Below are positions 10,260-19,711 of a stretch of 64,000 nucleotides of DNA, in pieces. The notes under the pieces were generated by a model that was not told where the DNA came from, searched no databases, and was given only the letters and a program-made list of their open reading frames with translations. The DNA comes from Astragalus membranaceus (lineage: Eukaryota > Streptophyta > Magnoliopsida > Fabales > Fabaceae). The DNA is taken from assembly GCA_039519185.1 (NCBI GenBank), contig CM076846.1:75620818-75684817 (forward strand), written 5' to 3'. Position 1 is the first letter of the stretch; every line of letters begins with the position of its first letter. A program made the position numbers and the translations under genes.

Positions 10260-12567
10260 GTAACGAATTAATTAGGTTGTGTAGTAAGTGATGCTCCTGC
10301 AGGTAAAAAGGGCAAACCGAAGACTGTTGATGGAAAGAGGACTAGTGGGGGAGATACCCTGCTGGTACTGTTTGCTGTATTGTGTTTTCTTGGTGCGAAC
10401 TCTTAATTTTCGTAATGTCTGTTTATGACTGTGAACTGTATATGTGTAACGTGGTTGTTGTGCTCGTGTGACTTTTGCTTTCTTGGCATTTTGTTTTGGT
10501 AGCGAGTTTATAGTTGCTCCATAGTAACTAGTTAAGCCCGATTGTGTGACTGTTGTTTTGGCTTGGATTTGGTACTGTAGTATTCTGGTTAAAGTGCTCC
10601 CGGGGTCCCTTATCTTTATTTTGGTACTATGTTTTTTTTGTCCCAAATAAGTCCTTTATCTTTCAATTTTTTGACACATAAATCCTTTTCCGTTAACAGT
10701 GCTGATTTATGTGTCAAAAAAAAGATTTATGTGTTAAAAATTTGAAACATAAAGGAATGATTTGGGACAGAAAAGGATTTATGTGTCAAAAATTTAAAAC
10801 ATAAAGGACTGATTTGGGACAAAAAAAAGATAAAGGACCAAATCGTTACTTTAAATAAAGATAAGGGACCCCGGGAGCACTTTAGCCTAGTATTTTCCAT
10901 GTTATCTTGATAATGTAATTATGCCTTTGCGTCTAGATGAATTACCTTCTAAACTTGTGCGACGGGTTATTTATTTCCTATTTTTGTCGTTAAACTCTAG
11001 AGATGATGCCCTAGTTTTACCGGGGCTCAAGTCTATGTATAAAACTACAAAAGCTAGACTTTAGGAATGTTTTCACACATGTTTTGATTCGATTATAATT
11101 GGTATCATGCAAATAATTTGTCTTGGTAAGATTATATGTTCTACTTCTTTTTAGAAAAACTTAGTGAAATAACATGTTAGTTTTATTAGAAGTACATGCT
11201 AGCTTAATAAGAGTGACCATGATGCCTACATGCTAATTTTTCTAAGACATTAGATTTTGGTGAACGATATTTTTGCGTGTTTTGTGAGTTTTGCTAAATT
11301 AGTTTTATAGTTGGAAGCTCGCATGAACTTATTATGTGGTTAATTTAATGTTATTACCTTGACTTTATGAAGTAGCGAAAGCATAGTATAAAGCATAATA
11401 TGAATCTTTACTGTAGCATGTTCTTGATTGCGTATTAGTGTTGTATGCTAAGTGCCTTGTGGACTAATCTTGCTACTTGTGTTAAGATGCTTCATCGTCT
11501 TGACTACGGAGAGTGACCCCTTGTTGGGGTACCCGGTGACCCCGATTTGTGTTTATGTGTTATGTGAGAACCATTGTATGAGCAATGGTGGAGTTGTAAA
11601 TTGTGGTTTGAGTCCCAATCTGTGTTCATTGTAGGAGCAATGAAATAAATGTAAATGACGAGTTCTTTATGGTAAGTTGATCAGATGCATGTTTCAATGA
11701 TGACGTAGTTAAATATAATTGTGATCGATTGATGATTTGTTTAGTGTGCTGTGACGATGGAAGTGATTTGCTCATAAACGTGTTGTGTATGATCATGAAA
11801 ATAATCTAATGATACAGTTGATGAATTGATTTTATGCGTAACAGTATGTGGTTGTGAACGATTAATTGAGCTTGTGGACTCTGATGTGGTTGATGTCGTC
11901 GTCATCTTCGTTGTTGTTGTCGTTAAAATCTTGTTCAAAAGATACTAATGTTGTTGTTTGTTGATGTTGTTGTTGTGTTGTTGATTTGGGCGTTGGCCCG
12001 GAGCTCGTCTCCAACAGTCGTTGATGTTGTTAATTGTTGTGTTGTGGGTACCGCCGATATGGCCCACATTGTTGTGTCGTGGGTAGCGCCGATATGGCCC
12101 ACTTTGTTTTGTTGAGGGTACCGCTGAATGGCCCGAAATGATTTGATGGATTTTGTGCTGTAGGCCTTTGGCCGATGTTGTGGTTTTGTCGTTGTTAATG
12201 TCTCCTGAGTGGCAAATTTAGTCGTTGATGTCGCCTGAGTGGCAAAGTTAGTTGTTGATGTTATCGTTGTTGTTTGTTGACGATGCTGACTTGTTGTTGT
12301 TTGTAGCCCATTGAGTCCGATGGGGAGGTGGCGTAGTCATCGCCTAAGTTAGGATTGTATGAATGAGTCTGGTTATTATTTCTTGGATTACCTGGCTGAA
12401 TAAGTAGGAGGGACGGCCGCCCAATCACTTCCCGCCGGTAATCAATGAGATGATAATCAGCAGAATAGACGGTACTAGTTGTCTAGATGGCTGTAGTTTG
12501 TTAGTGGAGGGTGTTTAGTTTTGGGCCGGTAAATTTCGAGGACGAAATATTCTAAGTGGGGGAGAGT
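10260..12567 (+). other. Internal region of D: gag relic, 2.2 kb unassigned sequence, pol-end relic and PPT
   Basis: At 10290-10355 a short stretch translates as DAPAGKKGKPK..KRTSGGD, matching the segment just before the zinc knuckles in F and H. At the other end, 12525-12567 matches the end of pol (AAATTTCGAGGACGAAATATTCTAAG) and the polypurine tract. Between them lies about 2.2 kb (less a MITE) with no coding capacity or similarity to other parts of the window. It includes a repeated GTGGGTA(C/G)CGCCGATATGGCCCAC motif near 12050-12110 and an AGGCCTTTGGCC hairpin near 12166. It is either captured sequence or an eroded insertion without recognisable ends. Confidence 0.6.
10587..10887. mobile_element. 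MITE, 301 bp, 9-bp target duplication (Mutator-like)
   Basis: Terminal inverted repeats of about 30 bp start GG(T/C)TAAAGTGCTCCCGGGG. The flanks are TAGTATTCT (10578-10586) and TAGTATTTT (10888-10896), a 9-bp duplication with one mismatch. The interior holds further inverted copies of an ACATAAATCCTTT / ACATAAAGGA motif. No coding capacity. Confidence 0.82.
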
Positions 12568-13786
12568 TGTAACACCCTAAAAATAATTGGCTAATTATTT
12601 AATTAATGGGAATTAGGTTGTGGAAAAATATTAGAAATAATAAAATGGTATTTTATTAAATCAGGGGGGTGGTGTTAACAATTAATTAAGTGGTAAAAAG
12701 GGGGGGGCATGACCCAAAGGCCCCATTAGGCGCATGAGGTGATGAGGTTTACCTAGGGTTGGCTCATTTGGAGCAATGGAGAGGAAACGAAAAGGAGGCT
12801 TGCGAATTAGAGTGAGAGGAAAAGAAAAGGAAGCTTGCGAATTAGAGTAAAGGGAAAAGAAAAGGAAGCTTGCGAATTAGAGTGGGAGGAAAAGAAAAGA
12901 AAGCTTGTGAATTAGAGTGAGAGGAAAAGAAAAGGAAGCTTGCGAAATAGAGAGAAGGGAAGAGAGAAAGAAAACGGCGCACAAGGGAGAGGAGAAGGAG
13001 CGGAGGATTCGCAAATTTCAAGGAGGAGAAGGAAGCCGTGTTGCCGAGGTTCTGTAGGTGACTTTCTCAAGGGAAGTGGTGCTCTCCTAATATAAGGTAA
13101 GGGTGGGTCTCATCTTCCTCTATAATTGGGTCTTATGATGGGTATTAGGGTAGGGGCTTAGACCTATGGTGCCATGATCTTGTGTGATTGCTTGATTTGT
13201 AGTTGATTTAAAATCCTCGATTGATGGTCATTACGAATTTGATGTTTTGATGATGGTTACTAGGAAATTGATGTTTTGATGATGACTATTATGAAATTGG
13301 TGTTATGAAAGATGCTTGTTATGAAATTGGTGTTTGTGATGTTGTCACGGTCGTACATGAGGTGTTTGATGAATTTGGTTGCGTTGTTGTTCAAGTCCAA
13401 GGCGCCACAAGCGCCATTGTTGTTGCCATTGTCATGCGTGTTGCTGCTGGCTGGGCGCCATGGGCGCCTGTTGCTGTCTGTGTTGCGCCTCAGTGTTGCT
13501 GTCTGGGTGCCATGGGCGCAGGATCCCTGTGCCTGGGCGCCTTATTTTGGCTGCCCGTGTTGCATTCCTAAGTTGTGTTTCCGTGTAGTCATGTTGCCTG
13601 GATGTCATTGGTGCTGAGTTTTGGTTGATAAGTTGCGTATTCTGAAATGTCACCGGGATCCCCTCCCCTGGGCGCCAGTTCAGCCTGCGCCAGTTTTTCT
13701 GTGTTGCTGTCTTGCTGGGCGCCGGGATCCCCTATGGGCGCCAGGATCCCTTTCCTACGCCAGTTTGTGTTGCTGCCTGTGTCTAA

Positions 13787-14235
13787 GTGCTGGGCGCCAG
13801 GATCCCTCCTGCGCCAGTTTTTGTGTTGCTGCCTGTGTCTAAGTGCTGGGCGCCAGGATCTCTCCTGCGCCAGTTTTTGTGTTGCTGCCTGTGTCTAAGT
13901 GCTGGGCGCCAGGATCCCTCCTGCGCCAGTTTTTGTGTTGCTGCCTGTGTCTAAGTGCTGGGCGCCAAGATCCCTCCTGTGCCAGTTTTTGTGTTGCTGC
14001 CTGTGTCTAAGTGCTGGGCGCCTAGATCCCCTCCTGCGCCAGTTTTTGTGTTGCTGCCTGTGTCTAAGTGCTGGGCGCCAGGATCCCTCCTGTGCCAGTT
14101 TTTGTGTTGTTGCCTGTGTCTAAGTGCTGGGCGCCAGGATCCCTCCTGCGCCAATTTTTGTGTTGCTGCTGGTGTCTGAGTGCTGGGCGCCAGGATCCCT
14201 CCTGCGCCAGTTTTCTGTGTTGCCTAGGCGCCAAG
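13787..14235 (+). repeat. 56-bp minisatellite, eight units, GGCGCC-containing
   Basis: Units beginning GTGCTGGGCGCC start at 13787, 13843, 13899, 13955, 14011, 14068, 14124 and 14180, i.e. spacing 56 or 57 bp. Each contains GGATCCCTCCTGCGCCAG and TGTTGCTGCCTGTGTCTAA with few differences, so the array is recent. Looser GGCGCC sequence extends to 13400 and 14310. Confidence 0.95.
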
Positions 14236-15215
14236 GGCGCCAGTTTGTGTGGCTGCGCCAGTTTCTGTGGCTGCGCCAGTTTTCCCTGCTAGGCGCCCAG
14301 TGCCTGGGCGCCATTTTCAGGATGTTGCTCAAATGTTCTCCAGTTTTGTTTTTGTCATATCTTTTGACTCGGATGTCCGTTTTACGTGCTTCAAAGTGCG
14401 TTGCAAAGCTTATTCAGTTTTCTACCTATGTGTTTCTATTTTAACGTAAAAACCATTATTTTTCTGACAGTTTCTGGGCGCCTCAAGTGGCTGTCCCCGT
14501 TGGTCGTTGTTGTCGGTGTTGCAAAACTATTTCGGTGTGTAAAACCCCTTTTTGTGTCCTATTTAGTATTGTGAGCTGAAGTAAAACCTTTCAATCTAAT
14601 CAGTAATATTAGTGCCCCGGTGTCAATAAATATGTGTTGATGTTTTTGACGACAATGTCCCTAGTGCCTATTACTTGATTGACGATGATATTGATGATGA
14701 ATAAAAGCTGTGGTAGTATAAGCGACGATGATGCCAAAAAGGCTATTAGCGACGATGATGTTAATGACGATGAGAATATTAGTGATGATGGTATTAATGA
14801 TGATGTTATATGTGACGATGACTTGACAGGTGATGTGCCTTTAATGGGCGAACTGGTAAGTAATGGGTCACTAAGTTGACCGCGATTGTGTGTGGTTGTC
14901 TCATGCAACTCATGTGCATAAAGGCTGCGGTCTTACAAGCGACGATAAAAGGCTGCGGTCTCGAGCTAGTGACGATGAATAATGCTCAAAAAGTGACGAT
15001 GTGCCCAATTGGCAAAATTAGTGACGATGATGGTACCACATGCATACGCCCGGTACGATGGGTTGCATTCCATACATGATCATGACGTTGTGATGATTTA
15101 CTGTGATGATTGATTTGATGTTTGCGATGTGGCTGATATAGTGTTGTAGCTCTAGCATAATACTTATCATATGCACTATTATATTGTTAGATGAACTCAC
15201 CCCTTCTGTTTGAAT

Positions 15216-15301
15216 GTTACCCCTATGCGGTAACGTGCAGGTAGTATCGAGTGAAGGCTTAGGTACCTTTGTTAGCTGAGTCGGGTCGTCTGCTCTGTTA
15301 C
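15216..15301 (+). promoter_or_regulatory. Conserved LTR stem-loop, acceptor-like site and PBS-complementary block (element D)
   Basis: GTTACC..GGTAAC stem (15216-15234), GTGCAGGT, then GCTCTGTTACGTAGCAC from 15292. The stem has an A-T pair where F, G and J have G-C. Confidence 0.55.
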
Positions 15302-16479
15302 GTAGCACTCTAGTCGGGGATGAACGCTTGTCTTTAATTATTTTTATTTTGCAAAGATGCTATGGTTGTTTCACTTGAAATCCTTAAATTTTATTCCGCT
15401 GCGAGATAATGGAGTGTATTACTTTGTTGACTGAACAGGTGTTTTGGGTTCGTCCCATTAGCAGGGCGTTATGTATCGCAGTTCCTTTATACAGTGAATT
15501 TTATGATTGACACTGCTAATTGCGAGTGGTGATGTTTTTAAGTTGAAATGTGACATTCCTTTTGTAACACCCAAAATAATTTAATTAATTATTTAATTAA
15601 ATTATTTAAGTGTTGCATTATTATTGTTATATTAAAATTATTAATATGTTGTTTTTATTCAAATTGAAGGGAGTGGTGTTGGTAATCCCGGGATGGTAAG
15701 ATTGGCCCAAGCCCAAGCCCATTGACTTAGGCCTAGGCGCATGTAGCAAGGGTTAGGGAAGGGGGACTCATTCGCGAAATTGGAGAGGAAAAGAAAGGAA
15801 GGGATCGGGAAATAGAGAAGAGAGAAAGAAAGAAAGAAATCGCAAAAGAGAGAAGAGAGAAGGGAGAGAAGAAAGTTGCGAAGAGAATGAGAAGAGAGAA
15901 GAAGGGCGTACGGCGCAAGAGAGAAGAGGAGCAATGAGCTGTTGCTGTGGTTACTTCGGTGCATCGTAGAGGTCTCATCGTCTTCGGCATAACCAAGGTA
16001 AGGGTGGGTCTTGCTTTATAATAAGGGATATGATGGGATGTATGTGGGGTAGGATCTACGTCGCATTAGGATGTTGTTTAGTGTCTGATTAGTGATAATT
16101 GAGATATAACCATGTTGATTGAAAACTTTGATTGATGATGACTTGTAGAGATTGGGTGTTTTGATGGTGGTTATTAAGAAAGTGATGTTTTGATGTTGCC
16201 ATAGTCGTATAAGAGGTGTTTGATAAATTGGTTGCGTCGTTGTTCAAGTCTTAGGCGCCATTGTTGTTACCATTGTCATGCGTTTTGATGCTGTCCTAGC
16301 GCAGAGGCGCCATGGGCGCAAGTTCCCTGCGCCTGGGCGCCAAGGGCGCCTAATTTTGGCTGCCCGTGTTGCGTTCCTAAGTTGTTTTTTCGTGTAGTTA
16401 TGTTGCCTGGATGTCATTGGTGCTGAATTTTGGTTGCTAGATTGCGTATTCTGATATGTCACTAGGATCCCCTATGGGC

Positions 16480-16960
16480 GCCGATGTTGCTGCCTGCGCC
16501 AGTTTCTGTTGCTGGCTGTGTCTAAGTTGCGCCAGTTTCTGTGTTGCTGGTTGTGTCTAAGTTGCGCCAGTTTCTGTGTTGCTGGTTGTGTCTAAGTTGC
16601 GCCAGTTTCTGTGTTGCTGGTTGTGTCTAAGTTGCGCCAGTTTTTGTGTTGCTGTGTTGCTGTTTCTGTCTAAGCTGCGCCAGTTTGTGTTTCTGGTTGT
16701 GTCTAAGTTGCGCCAGTTTTTGTTGCTGTGTTGTTGTTTCTGTCTAAGCTGCGCCAGTTTGTGTTGCTGGTTGTGTCTAAGTTGCGCCAGTTTTTGTGTT
16801 GCTGTGTTGCTGTTTCTGTCTAAGCTGCGCCAGTTTGTATTGCTGGTTGTGTCTAAGTTGCACCAGTTTCTGTGTTGCTGGTTGTGTCTAAGTTGCGCCA
16901 GTTTTCCTGTGCCAGTTTTCCTGCGCCAGTTTTCCTGCGCCAGTTCTCCTGCGCCGGTTT
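16480..16960 (+). repeat. GCGCCAG minisatellite in solo LTR I
   Basis: Tandem TTGCGCCAGTTTCTGTGTTGCTGGTTGTGTCTAAG-like units of about 35 bp alternating with longer TGTTGCTGTTTCTGTCTAAGC variants. This is a different unit from the array at the same place in D. Confidence 0.85.
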
Positions 16961-17536
16961 TGTGTGTTGTTGTTCCCTGCTAGGCGCCCAGTGCCTAGGA
17001 GCCATTTTCAGCATGTGTCTCAGTTTTGTTCCTTGTTTGTTTTTGTCATAACTTTTGACTCGGGTGTCTGTTTTAAGTGGTTCAAAGTGAGTTGTGAAGC
17101 TTATTCAGTTGCCCACAATTACACTCTGTTTTAAGATAAAAATTATTAATTTTCTGATGGTCTCTGGGCACCTCAAATGGCTGTCCCCGGTGGTTGTTGT
17201 TGTCGATGTTGTAAAATTATGTGGATGTTAATGACGATGGGTCTAATGACCAAATGATTCGATGTTGTTAAAGATTTTGGGTCTAATGGCCAAAGGTTGA
17301 TAATGACGTTGTTGATATGCTAAATAAATGTGTTGTGTGTTGATTGTATCGTGGCGCATCGTTCATGGTGTCTCATGCTCTCATATGCATATGCCCGCGT
17401 TGTGGGTGCCTTGTGGCAAATTGTTGTTGTTGATATACCCGTTGTTGTGGGTCGCCCGAATGTCAAATTTACGTTGATTGGTCTCCATACCATTTTGTGA
17501 TACTATCTTAGTTGTTATATATATGTATATATTAAA

Positions 17537-17842
17537 GGGTAAAATATGTTTTTAGTCCCTACAAAATCGGCTCCTTCTAAGTTTAGTCCCTACATTAACG
17601 AAATAGGCGTTTTGGTCCTCATCTTATTTTTCCGTTTTCAATTTTAGTCCCTCATGACTTTTAATAGCGCTTCAAACCTTTTAATAGCGCTTATAAAAGG
17701 TCAAAAAAGCGCTATTAAAAGTCATGAGGGACTAAAATTGAAAACGGCAAAATAAGATGATGACCAAAACGCCTATTTCGTTAATGTAGGGACTAAACTT
17801 AGAAGGAGCCGATTTTGTAGGGACTAAAAACATATTTAACCC
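17537..17842. mobile_element. MITE, 306 bp, long inverted repeats, 9-bp target duplication (Mutator-like, legume-type ends)
   Basis: Flanked by TATATTAAA at 17528-17536 and 17843-17851. The arms run about 130 bp (GGGTAAAATATGTTTTTAGT.. against ..ACATATTTAACCC) and are almost perfectly complementary, so a transcript would fold into one long hairpin. Ends with 'TATGTTTTTAGTCCCT' are abundant in legume genomes. Confidence 0.9.
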
Positions 17843-18015
17843 TATATTAAATAGCTGTTATGTATATATATTGCTGTGGTTGATGTAGTTCATTACTCTG
17901 GCATACTGCTTATCATAAACTTTATCATACGGTTTAGACTCACCCCTTACGTTGATTATTACTACAGGTAACCGTGAGTGAAAGCTTTTAACCCTTCATC
18001 CCTCGAGTCGGTCAT

Positions 18016-18025
18016 GCTCTGATAC
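18016..18025 (+). promoter_or_regulatory. PBS-complementary block in solo LTR I
   Basis: GCTCTGATAC followed by GTAGCACCTGGGGG. The preceding stem-loop seen in other families is not well kept here (ACTACAGGTAACCG). Confidence 0.5.
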
Positions 18026-18440
18026 GTAGCACCTGGGGGCGAATAAATATTATTTTTGGTTTTATTTTTCGTGACAATGATGGATTTGTATTGATGTTAC
18101 TACAACTATGTTTGGAAACTATTTCTTTTAACCGTTGCGTGTTGATGAACAATTTGTTGTAGACTTTTGAGTACTTGAGGGTTCGCCCCATTTATTGAGG
18201 AACTATGTATTATGTTTTTCTTTGAACGGATGAATTTTATTATCAATTGTGTATGCTGGAATTGAAGAAAATGTAGCATCCCGTTTGGATGAATTGAAAA
18301 ATAAATTTTTTTAAACTCTGATATTTTTAATTAAAATTGCCGGGTAGAAATGGGGTGTTACACCTTTAGTTGACAAAAAAAAAAGAAACTCTGATTTTTA
18401 ATAAATAAATTACCGGGTAGAAAAGGGGTGTTACACTAGA

Positions 18441-18528
18441 GGCAGTATCTTCAGCGTCGGCGGCGTGGCCTTCTGGAGTCTGTTGTTGCTGCTGAGGGAT
18501 CCCAGTCGCATTCTGCAAGCGCGGGGCG
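18441..18528 (-). pseudogene. gag of element C, middle piece between D and H
   Basis: A minus-strand frame (LQNATGIPQQQQ..) that continues in phase from the start piece at 54304 and into the main piece at 10099. Flanked by the TSD copies of H (CCGCG) and D (CTAGA). Confidence 0.8.
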
Positions 18529-18804
18529 CCGCGTGTAACATCTGTTTCTACCCGGTAATTATTAACGTAAAATCAGAGTTTTTGACGACAAAACGGATGT
18601 CACATTTCTCAAAAACAATTCGTAATACATAGCACCTTTCAAAACATCAACGTCAAATAATAATTCGATCACGCAGCAGAAAGTTCACAAAATCAATCGT
18701 TAAAATCATTGCAAATTTATGCACGGCTTCACAATATTAAAATCCAACAAAATATAAGTCATAACTAAATAAAACAAAACAGCGTTCATCCCCCCGAGTG
18801 CTAC

Positions 18805-18887
18805 GTATCAGAGCGACGACACCGACCTAAGGAAGAGCTATGATCTTCATTCGAACTCACCTGCACGTTACCCACATTTGAGGCAAC
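18805..18887 (-). promoter_or_regulatory. Conserved LTR stem-loop and PBS-complementary block (H, 3' LTR)
   Basis: Minus strand: GTTGCC..GGTAAC stem with a G-U pair (18887-18867), GTGCAGGT, then GCTCTGATACGTAGCAC from 18814 down. Confidence 0.55.
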
Positions 18888-19399
18888 ATTCAAACAGAAG
18901 GGGTGAGATATAATTCTATATAATTAGACACATGAAGAACACTATATATATCATGTTACAGTAGCAATTCATCATTTAAATAATCAGCCAACGTCATTAC
19001 AGCATTATTTCATCATTTAACATCAATTATAATCATTTCAGCATCAATCATCGTTTAACGTCAATCATCATCATTTCAATCACATGAATATGCACTTAAA
19101 TGCGGAATGCGACTCGACTCAGGGCCACCGCCCTATAATGCATGTGGTACCATAATCCAAACCCGTAAATAGGGGTATCAACATCGTAACGTCGTCGTCC
19201 TAGTTGAGCATAGCTCCGTCGTAAAATATGCTATGCATGAGACACCATGTAAATGCACATCAATGACAACAATTACACGGCAAGCAACAACATCGGAAAC
19301 AACAGTGGCCATAGGCCTATAGCACATCACCTGCCAATAAATAGGGCCAACTTCATCGTCGTCAACAAATTACAACTTAGAAATTTTCAACACTTTTAG

Positions 19400-19710
19400 T
19401 GTAACAGCCCAGGTCCAACGCATTGGCCACCCCAGCACTATTACATCACGGTGTTCTCTACCCCCCTTGTAGAATTTTTTCCTTCCGTGGGAATCGAACC
19501 TTGCACCTGAGGCATAAGTGCAAGTTAAACACACCTCCCACTACCAATTGAGTGCGCGCTCAATTGGTAGTGGGAGGTGTGTTTAACTTGCACTTATGCC
19601 TCAGGGGCAAGGTTTGATTCCCACGAAGGCAAAAATTATACAAGGGGGGTAGAGAAGACCGTGATGTAATAGTGCCGGGGTGGCCAATGCGTTGGACCTG
19701 GGCTGTTACA
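19400..19710. mobile_element. Palindromic tRNA-derived SINE, copy 1 (311 bp)
   Basis: Two inverted arms of ~152 bp around the centre CCAATTGAGTGCGCGCTCAATTGG pair with about 95% identity. Reading outward from the centre, each arm starts like a tRNA: an A-box-like GCGCTCAATTGGTAGTGGG and, some 50 bp on, a B box (GGAATCGAACC at 19490-19500 is a perfect B box on the minus strand; the other arm has GGTTTGATTCC at 19611-19621, one base off). The ends are TGTAACAGCCC..GGGCTGTTACA. It lies directly between the TTTAG target copy of G and, after one T, G's LTR start. Copy 2 is at 40959-41279. Confidence 0.85.
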
Positions 19711-19711
19711 T

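Larger units (their letters stand above)
15563..18362 (+). mobile_element. Solo LTR I (2800 bp)
   Basis: Starts TGTAACACCCAAAATAATTT, ends GGGGTGTTACA, flanked by CCTTT at 15558-15562 and 18363-18367. No internal region, so it arose by LTR-LTR recombination. Same layout as other LTRs here: purine-rich leader, CAAGGTAAGGGTGGG (near 15995), GCGCCAG minisatellite (16480-16960), TTTTGACTCGG (17053), GCTCTGATACGTAGCAC (18016). It contains a MITE at 17537-17842. Confidence 0.92.
10105..18435 (+). mobile_element. Element D: deleted chromovirus in the gag of C
   Basis: Flanked by CTAGA at 10100-10104 and 18436-18440. It starts TGTAACACCCTAAAAATAATT at 10105, and the same terminus recurs at 12568, the start of the 3' LTR, directly after a polypurine tract AGTGGGGGAGAG. 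The 5' LTR keeps only ~155 bp before a deletion junction, and gag-pol is almost entirely gone. Solo LTR I sits in the 3' LTR and a MITE in the internal region. Confidence 0.88.
12568..18435 (+). repeat. 3' LTR of element D (about 3.06 kb net), split by solo LTR I
   Basis: 12568-15562 plus 18368-18435, joined across a CCTTT duplication. In order: AT-rich start, purine-rich leader with tandem GGAAGCTTGCGAATTAGAG units (12790-12960), donor-like AAGGTAAGGGTGGG (near 13095), GGCGCC minisatellite (13400-14310), TTTTGACTCGG block (14362), GACGATGAT-rich stretch (14650-15030), stem-loop and TGCAGGT (15216-15241), GCTCTGTTACGTAGCAC (15292), end GGGGTGTTACA. Confidence 0.88.

Noticed and set aside
13305..14444. 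Clusters of Cys/Leu-rich open frames on both strands
   Set aside because: They run through the 56-bp GGCGCC minisatellite in several frames at once; composition and periodicity explain them and no protein family fits.
14650..15030. GACGATGATG stretches as an acidic-protein gene or CRISPR-like array
   Set aside because: Irregular spacing, no unique spacers, inside the D LTR; similar GACGATGA motifs recur in K. A low-complexity LTR segment.
19400..19710. Palindrome as a DNA transposon MITE ending TGTAACA
   Set aside because: Copy 2 has an A-rich tail between the palindrome end and the target duplication and contains Pol III boxes, which fits retroposition better. It stays an alternative for copy 1.
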